Shown: one piece after another, positions 57,861-64,000 of the stretch | How positions within the stretch are numbered: position 1 is the stretch's first letter | Layout of the letters: every line of letters begins with the position of its first letter | NCBI GenBank assembly: GCA_026826555.1 | Contig: JAKSZT010032888.1 | Location: 517,389-581,388 of the forward strand | Direction: 5' to 3' | DNA from: Tolypeutes matacus | Taxonomy: Eukaryota; Chordata; Mammalia; Cingulata; Chlamyphoridae | Length of the DNA: 64,000 nt | Translations under genes and position numbers: made by a program | Notes under the pieces: model-generated | What the model saw: only the letters and a program-made list of their open reading frames with translations | Database searches by the model: none | Told to the model about the DNA's origin: nothing

Positions 57861-58603
57861 AGTGGAGTAATGTTCATCCCTGCAAACCTTTCTAATTTTT
57901 GGACCTTTCTTATAATGTCCATTGCTGCCTGTGTAACAAAGGTGTCATTCACCAGCCTCCAGTTTTCCAGAGCTTTTTGGTCAAAAGGGGTGTAGATTCT
58001 GAAGGCCTCGCAAAGTCATTCTTAGAAATCTCCCAGAGATTCATCAGGCTTTTGAGTAACTAACATCATCTTTGTCATGTTTGTGGGTCATTTTACACCT
58101 TCTCATACACCTAGAAGGAGTCCTTCAAGATATTGCTGGAGTGCAGGCTGTCACTGATCAGTGTTAAAGTCCCAGTTTGGTTGGGCCTCTGGCACTGCCT
58201 CTCATGTGTAATCTTCCAGGTTTAAGATGCCAGTAGGGGTCTGCTCCTGCAGCCACTTTTGGGCTTTCATCAGAATCTGTCATCTCTCCTACATATTAAA
58301 CAAAGTCAGGAAGAGTTGGCGGCAATCATCCCAAGTAGAATGATGGGTTTCGAAAATGGATTCCATGAGATCAATAAGGGCCTGGGGCTTTTCCAAGTCA
58401 GAGGGGGTATTGTGCTTCCAGTTTAAGAGGTCCATAGTTGTCAAAGGCTGGTAGTATAAAACAGGCCTCCTGGGTTGGATGGTTCCATCCTCACTGATCT
58501 GGGCCAGAATATGTATTTCATGGAGGGGCATCTGTAATGTGGGTTGTGCTGACCAGGGCCTCCTGGCTATTGGGGCTCCAGGGCTTTCCTCAGAGGGGGT
58601 CAA
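57861..58603 (-). pseudogene. ERV-A gag: capsid remnant
   Basis: The N-terminal part is open for 104 codons (58603-58289): a TTMDLLNWKHNTPSDLEKPQ segment and a HHSTWDDCRQLF segment fit gammaretroviral capsid. The major homology region reads QKPDESLGDF on the minus strand at about 58054-58025, followed by a stop. Several in-frame stops. Confidence 0.8.
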
Positions 58604-58829
58604 TATTCAAGGAGGGACTGAATGTTGCTGGTGTTTCTGGGAGATCTGCCTGCACTCCCAGGCTAGAAGAGACTGAAGTTGGGGGTGTTTCTGGGAAATC
58701 TGCCTGCACTCTAGGGCTAAAAGAAGAGGTTCGAGTATATGGAGAATATGGCGGTGGTGGTGGTGGATCCTCCTCTGAAGACCTTTGATGAATGACTGGT
58801 TTCCAGAACCCTGTCCTCTGTGCAACCAA
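58604..58829 (-). pseudogene. ERV-A gag: p12-like region with late motif
   Basis: Minus-strand frame of 79 codons, proline- and serine-rich. PPPY (residues 25-28, 58757-58746) is a late-domain motif. Two 18-residue repeats follow (QADFPETPPT and QADLPETPAT), encoded by a 54-bp tandem duplication (anchors on + at 58630 and 58684). Confidence 0.8.
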
Positions 58830-59095
58830 GACCCTACTCTATTCCTTTTTTCTAATGCACAATTGAACCCAAGGGGGTAGAGTATGGGCTATCTTTAACC
58901 AAGAGTCAATGTAGGGAACTGGTCAGGGTGGGCAGGAGTTTTTGTGACCACCAGCCACAGTGCATGGACCCTGGTTATATCCAGGGTCCCTTCTGAGAGC
59001 CATTCAATGTTAAAATTGGGCCACTCTACTTCACATAAGGTTCAGAGGGTGTTGGGTTTATCCAGATGCCATAATCTCTGGAAAAAACCTTCTTG
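58830..59095 (-). pseudogene. ERV-A gag: matrix remnant
   Basis: On the minus strand a CEVEWPNFNIEWLSEGTLD stretch (about 59035-58975) followed by HPDQFPTL reads as gammaretroviral matrix. Frameshifted; start codon and myristoylation site not resolved. Confidence 0.65.
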
Positions 59096-59745
59096 AAATT
59101 CTTGAACATGCAGTTTAAGATGGTAGGTTTTGACTCTGATGAGCCTATACCCTGCAACAGTGGTGCAAGACAGACAAGGGAAGGTCTCACCTCTGTCAAG
59201 TCCACTCAGATGCCTTCCTGTCTGTGCCCGTCATGGGAACTTCAGCTCATCTTGTCTAAGGCACGTGGGCAAAGTTTGGGTGGGCCATTATGCCATATGA
59301 TGTAGCTGTGAAAAACATGTTAGGGCCCACACAGGCTACATAGCATAAGCTTTGGAGTCACAGACTGGAATAACAGAGGCAAGCCTCTGTCATCCTCATT
59401 CACACACACAGTCTCTTAGAGATTATGCAGTCCCTCCTGCAGGGTCTTCCTTATCCTGGGATCTTGATATTTGAGATTTTAACAGGTGATCATTCTACCC
59501 TTCCATCCATAGATGGACCTAATTGAAGCCTTCGCACCAAGGGCCTTACCTTTCTGGAGTCTTCTGGCACTGTTCAGTCTGCCTCCCCACTAAGTCAGGC
59601 CAGGGTGTGAAGATGTGGCCTGTGGGATCTGCCTCGGAAGTCCCATTAAGAGGATGGGTGGCACCCACCTCATTCACTCAGTGATTGCCATCACCCGCAC
59701 CCATCAGCCCCAAGCTGGAGGCACAACACACCTGCACAGTTGGGT
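59096..59745 (-). other. ERV-A leader / 5' untranslated region
   Basis: About 650 bases between primer site and gag. A purine-poor stretch with a CA run at 59400-59408. Packaging and splice-donor signals are expected here but cannot be pointed to. Confidence 0.5.
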
Positions 59746-59763
59746 TTCTTGGTCAGGGAGCCA
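59746..59763 (-). promoter_or_regulatory. ERV-A primer binding site, tRNA-Glu-like
   Basis: Minus strand TGGCTCCCTGACCAAGAA, two bases after the LTR. It fits the 3' end of tRNA-Glu at about 15 of 18 positions and other primer tRNAs worse. Confidence 0.7.
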
Positions 59764-59765
59764 AA

Positions 59766-60197
59766 TGTTGCAGCAGATGAAATGAAAACCCAATCAGCAC
59801 TCTGAGGGGTGGATGAACAAAGTTTAATTATGCACAGGCTCAGAGGAGAGTCAAGTCTCCCAAAATCTGAACTCCAGTCTTGGTTTTCATAAGCTTATAT
59901 AGGGACTCTAAGTGGCCAAATTCCTAAGCAAGCAGGCAGACAGGGGTTACAGAAGCAAAAGAAATGAGTTTAGCTTATCTTCCTAAAGTGGAGCGCTATT
60001 AGGGAGGAAAAGATTCATTATCTGTTTAGGGTTGTAAATTCCAGTTGAAAGGGGCAGGAAGGGAGTGTTTATCTTCCTAAGGATATGGATTCCAGCGAGA
60101 AAAGGGAGGAAGGGAGAAAGGGATGGGAGGGTGCTTATCTTCCTAAAGCTGTAGGTTTCTGCTGAGGGGGATTAGAGCCACAGCACTTCCCTTGTCA
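59766..60197 (-). mobile_element. ERV-A 5' LTR
   Basis: 432 bp, TG...CA. Sense order: U3, TATATAAG (59901-59894), then ATTAAA (59827-59822; the 3' LTR has AATAAA), then U5. The ~70-base spacing between TATA and poly(A) signal fits a short R. Confidence 0.9.
59894..59901 (-). promoter_or_regulatory. ERV-A LTR TATA box
   Basis: TATATAAG on the minus strand, about 70 bases before the polyadenylation signal; the equivalent site in the 3' LTR is TATATAAA-like. Confidence 0.6.
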
Positions 60198-60589
60198 ATA
60201 TCATCTGGAAATACTGAAAGTTTCCCTTTTTCCTTTCCAATTTTGATGCCTGTTATTTCTTTTCCTTATCAAACTGCTCTGCCTAAAACTTTTGTAGTAA
60301 AGAGTAGATCAACAATGGTGAAAATTGACATCTTTGTTTTGTTCCAGATCTTACAGGGAAAGCTTCATGACTTTTACCCTTGACCATGATATATGCTGTG
60401 GGTTTTCATATATGCCATTTATTATGTTGAGTAAATTTCCTTCTATTCCTATTTTCTAAGTGTTTTTTATCAAGAAGGGATGCTGGATTTTGTCAAATGC
60501 TTTTTCTTCACCAATTGAGATTATCCTGTGGTTTTCCCCCTTCATTTTGTTAATGTGGTTTATTACATTGATTTTCTTCAGTTTATTTT
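60198..60589 (-). mobile_element. LINE-1 ORF2, antisense, right flank of ERV-A
   Basis: Continues the L1 cut at 51595: atatcatctggaaatactga, ttttgatgcctgttatttc, gatgctggattttgtcaaat, tttgttaatgtggtttatta. Proves that ERV-A inserted in L1. Confidence 0.85.
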
Positions 60590-62335
60590 TTAATTTGATT
60601 TACTTTTAAAGAAGCTTTATATTATATAAATGTTACATTAAAAATATAAGGGATTCCTATATGTCCCATTCCCTCCCTCTCTAAAACTTTCCCACATCCT
60701 TTATTAGTGTGGTGCATTTGTTACAATTGATTAACTCATGTTGAAGCATTGCTAACCATGGACTACAGTTTACATTGTAGTTTACAGTTTATCCTGCACA
60801 ATTTTGTAAGTTATGACAAAATATACATTGGCCTGTATCTGTCACTGCAATGTCATGCAGGACAACTCCAATGTCCCAAAAATGATGCCATATTACATCT
60901 ATTTTTCCCTCTCCCATCCCACAGAACTTCTGGTGGCCACTGCCTTTACATTAATGATATGAGTTCTTCTATTTCTAGAATAATAATAAGTCTAAAGTAG
61001 ATTAATAATAAGTCTACTTTAGTCCATTGTTCATTCCCAATCTTGAGGATTTTGTGATGGTGATGCCCACTCTGTTTCTAAGTGAGAGGGAGTTTAGATA
61101 CCATCATGCAGATGGATGGAGTCATCTTGCTTGCAGTTGCAGAACAGTGAGATGGGCATCATTCATCATCATCACCTTGTTAGTTGTCCTGGGTGAGTCC
61201 AGTGAACTGGAGATTAAGTGTTGCAAATTTGCTAAAATTCAGTGCTCAACAGGCACATGGATCAACCAAAGATTTAAGTCCCTGGGACATATATTTATTA
61301 AATATATTGTTAATTATGGATTCAAATAGAAGGGACAGAAGAGCTATTTGTAGAGAACCTATAAATGAGTCTAACTCCATTACACTGGGGAGCATAAATT
61401 CCAAAGTAAAGCCCACTGATGGTGCTGAATTCCTGAGGTGTCTTCCCTGCTTATAGTTTCTCAATATCTCTAGAGGTCTCAGGAGCACTGTTATTTGAGG
61501 CAGTCAATGAGATCCTGCTGAGACTTGCATAAGTGTAACCTCTGGAATGACCTCTTGATTCACTTCAAAATCTCTTAGGCATAAAATCTCACTTGCCTTT
61601 ACCCTTTCTCCCTTTTGGTCAAGGTCTTTTACAAGATGCATGTCTAGATGATGCTTGGTAATAATCCCTTGGTGCCAGGGAGGCTCATCCCTGGGAGTCA
61701 AGTCCAATGCCAGGGAGAAGTTTATGTGCTCATATGCTGAGTTTGGCTTAGAAAGAGGCCATATATGGGCAACAAGGTGGCTTTCAGGAGGTAATTATTT
61801 GGCAGTATATAATATTAGCTAAGTTTCATTTTCACAAGGAAAGGTTTATAAATACCATCATCAATGTGTCAATGGCCTGGCATAATGGTTTGTCTTTCTT
61901 CACTAGTCCTTGTCTCTGCACCTGGAGGATTCTTGATATCCTGTTTTTAGGGAATCTAGCAGAACTCTCCAGGATGGGAATGCAATATTCTTTCAGTTAT
62001 TGTGTGGATCTCCATTCACCAAGATAATGTCCCATGAGCACTTAAACATATTCATGTGTCTTAGCAGCATGACCGAGGTGAACCCCTTCCCATATGTCTC
62101 CACAGCACTGACACCCTGCACCAGTGATTCTCCCCTGCCACTGCTATGACACTTCTATTATCCAAAACCTCTCCAAAAATGAAGCCAACAATATAACTAA
62201 ATAAAATGAATAAGAAAGTGAAATAATATTTTAAAAAATAACCAATAAAATACAAAAAATTTAGCAGTATGAAGTAGTAAAAAATAAAAAAAAAAATTAG
62301 ACATTGTTTCTTCCATCACTGTAAGAGCTCTTGTC
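60590..62335 (-). mobile_element. LINE-1 3' region, distal module, antisense
   Basis: Starts at the 3' terminus (T-rich run, then agaagctttatattatataa and gggattcctatatgtcccat), runs through the segment antisense to the 230-codon stretch of 30842-31534 (frames at 61246-61488 and 61504-61707 on - match it), and ends near the A-rich junction at 62200-62300. Confidence 0.8.
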
Positions 62336-63395
62336 TTGAATGTATAGTGATATTTCTCCATATATTCCCCCAGTATCTTATTTTTTTCATTTTATCTTTG
62401 CAGGAGCTTTAGGATACAGAAAAGTCATATAGATAATAGAGGTGAGTCCCATATACCTAATACCTCCCACCCTTTTCCGTCTTCCTTATTAATAACATTT
62501 TACATGTGGATGGTAGATTTGTTAAATTGATGTACAAATGTTGAAGCATTGCTACTAACCAAGCTCAATGGTTTGCATTATGGTTTGCATTTTGGATCAT
62601 ATACTTTTATGGGTTTTGACACAATTTGAAGTGGCCTATATCCATCATTACAAGATCATTCTGAACAATTCTAAAGCCCTAAAAATACCCTATATTCATC
62701 TATTCTATTCTTCCCTCCCCCTCACCATGGAACTTGTGGTAATCACTAAGTTTCAATTTGTGAAAAATAATATTCATAGTTACTTGCAATAAAATCGAGG
62801 GCTTGACATATTGGTCTGTTTTATTAAACACTGCCTGTTTTTGAGAAATTCTTGTCCCTCTAATTGAGAACATAGGAGGACTCCCTAGGATAGGAGTTCA
62901 ATACTTTATTGTTTATTGTGTGGGTCTCCACCCACTGATACAACATACTATGACAAAATGAGCACTTAGATATTACATAAAAGCCTGCTGTGGTGCACTC
63001 TACCCTATATATCCCCCACAGCTGACACCCTGCACCAGTAACCCTCCTCTGCCATATTTGCCAAAAGAATATATGTTTGACCACAGACCTACAAATCACC
63101 AGAGTTCATCTGCTCCTTCCCTCAACCCTCCCCTAGTCCCATGGATAGTCCAACCCAATCTCCCACCCTACTTCCCTTCACAGACCAGCACCACTGAACC
63201 CAATCATATCACTGCACCACTGTCATGCCCATCCACTGCTCAACTCTGCCATTCCACCTTACCATAGATTTTATGCTTATGGGCACTAGCTTACCACCCT
63301 CTATTCACTTTCTGTGTCCTTTAAACCTATCTTCCAGACTCTAGCTCTATGAATCTGCTCAATTTGCTTAATTCATTTCAATGGGGTCATGTAAT
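62336..63395 (-). mobile_element. LINE-1 3' region, proximal module, antisense
   Basis: The second copy of the module: ggagctttaggatacagaaa, gatgtacaaatgttgaagca, tttggatcatatacttttat, then a tggtctgttttattaaacac to ctgacaccctgcaccagtaa part that parallels 61975-62140. Confidence 0.8.
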
Positions 63396-64000
63396 ATTTA
63401 TACTTCAGTGCCTGGCTTGCTTCACTCAATGTAAGGCCTTCAACATTCATCCATGTCCTCCCATGTGTTAATATTTCATTCCTTCTTATAGCTGAGTAAC
63501 ATTCCATTGTATGTATATTCAACAATTTATTATCCATTCATTTCTTGATTGATGTTTGGGTTGCTTCCAACTTTTAGCAATAGTGAATAAAGCTGCTATG
63601 AACATTGGAGTGCATATATCTGTTTGTGTCCTTGCTTTCAATTCTTCTGCATATATACCCAGCAGTGGAATTGCTAGATCTTATGACAGTCCTATAGTTA
63701 GTTTTTTGAGGAACTGCCAAACTGTCCTCTACCATGGCTGGACAATTCTACATTCCCACCACCAGTGGATGAGAGTCCCCATTCCTCCACATCCTTTCCA
63801 AAACTTACAGTCCTCTGTTTTATTAATAATCACCAGTATAATGGGTGGGAAATAGTATCTCATTGTAGTTTTGATTTGCATTTCCCTAATAGCTAGTGAT
63901 GTTGAGCATCTTTTCATGTGTTTTTGGCCATTTGTATTTCTTCCTTGGAGAAGTGTCTTTTCAAGTTGCTTCCCTTTTTTTAATTGGGTTATTTGTCTAT
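63396..64000 (-). mobile_element. LINE-1 ORF2 C-terminus, antisense, runs off the window
   Basis: gcctggcttgcttcactcaa, ttccttcttatagctgagta, attccattgtatgtatattc, aatagtgaataaagctgcta, cagcagtggaattgctagat and ttgagcatcttttcatgtg are antisense ORF2 in order, with the 3' region to the left. The rest of the element lies beyond 64000. Confidence 0.9.

Larger units (their letters stand above)
51596..60197 (-). mobile_element. ERV-A: near-complete class I endogenous provirus
   Basis: 8602 bp with paired LTRs, primer site, gag, pro, pol and env in gammaretroviral order on the minus strand, and a polypurine tract. Flanking 4-bp target is ATAA (51592-51595) / ATAT (60198-60201), one change from a 4-bp duplication, as for gammaretroviruses. 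It lies in antisense L1 ORF2, whose sequence continues across. Stops and frameshifts are present in most genes, so it is not functional. Single zinc knuckle, PPPY motif and protease DTGA support class I. The minus-strand frames at 57147-57491, 58289-58603 and 58590-58829 are the best preserved. Confidence 0.9.

Noticed and set aside
1..64000. CRISPR array, bacterial operon or phage
   Set aside because: No spaced direct repeats of that type and no prokaryotic coding density; content is mammalian repeats throughout.

Overview
This window is mammalian nuclear DNA with no complete host protein-coding gene that I can recognise. It is built mostly of interspersed repeats. Several things point to a xenarthran (armadillo, sloth or anteater lineage). 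There are three tRNA-derived dimeric SINEs of the armadillo DAS type (3635-4004 on +, 48462-48682 and 48985-49209 on -). There are many LINE-1 fragments with a very long, distinctive 3' region, and MIR and old L1M remnants common to placental mammals. I cannot tell armadillo from sloth by eye.

Layout. 1-1010 is a CpG-rich block of unknown origin. 1011-2860 is antisense L1. 2865-7430 holds a dispersed repeat, a SINE, a MIR, an L1 3' fragment and an endogenous-retrovirus-type dUTPase fragment that is still open for about 170 codons. 7500-19385 is a nest of L1 copies in both orientations, including an antisense L1 that reaches its 5' end near 15838 and carries three ~110-bp repeats in its 5' region. 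19386-26950 is the least repetitive and most GC-mixed part and contains an unassigned 142-codon frame. 26960-31985 is a sense L1 (ORF2 plus a ~2.6-kb 3' region). 32763-33364 is a solo LTR. 33490-35165 is an L1 interrupted by a younger L1 3' fragment with a 15-bp target duplication. 36039-37915 has a local duplication with palindromes and a repeat split by L1. 41304-46940 is a degenerate provirus (called ERV-B here) with paired LTRs; one LTR is split by another L1 3' fragment with a 14-bp target duplication. 46958-51595 is antisense L1 with two SINEs. 51596-60197 is a much better preserved class I (gammaretrovirus-like) provirus (ERV-A) on the minus strand: LTR, tRNA-Glu-like primer site, gag, pro, pol, env, polypurine tract, LTR. 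It sits inside an antisense L1 ORF2. 60198-64000 is antisense L1 with its complete long 3' region.

How the parts relate. The nesting gives a relative history: old L1 copies, then ERVs and dispersed repeats inserted into them, then younger L1 3' fragments inserted into both. The observations I consider most worth following are: the ~95-bp 3' extension shared by two independent L1 insertions (candidate 3' transduction or a new subfamily), the two-module L1 3' region and its persistently open reading frame, the ERV-A provirus with a tRNA-Glu-like primer site, the ERV dUTPase frame, and the CpG-rich block at the left edge. ERV-A and ERV-B are visibly defective (stops, frameshifts, lost key residues). 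I found no tRNA or rRNA gene, no CRISPR array and no bacterial-type feature, and no convincing new molecular system beyond these mobile elements.
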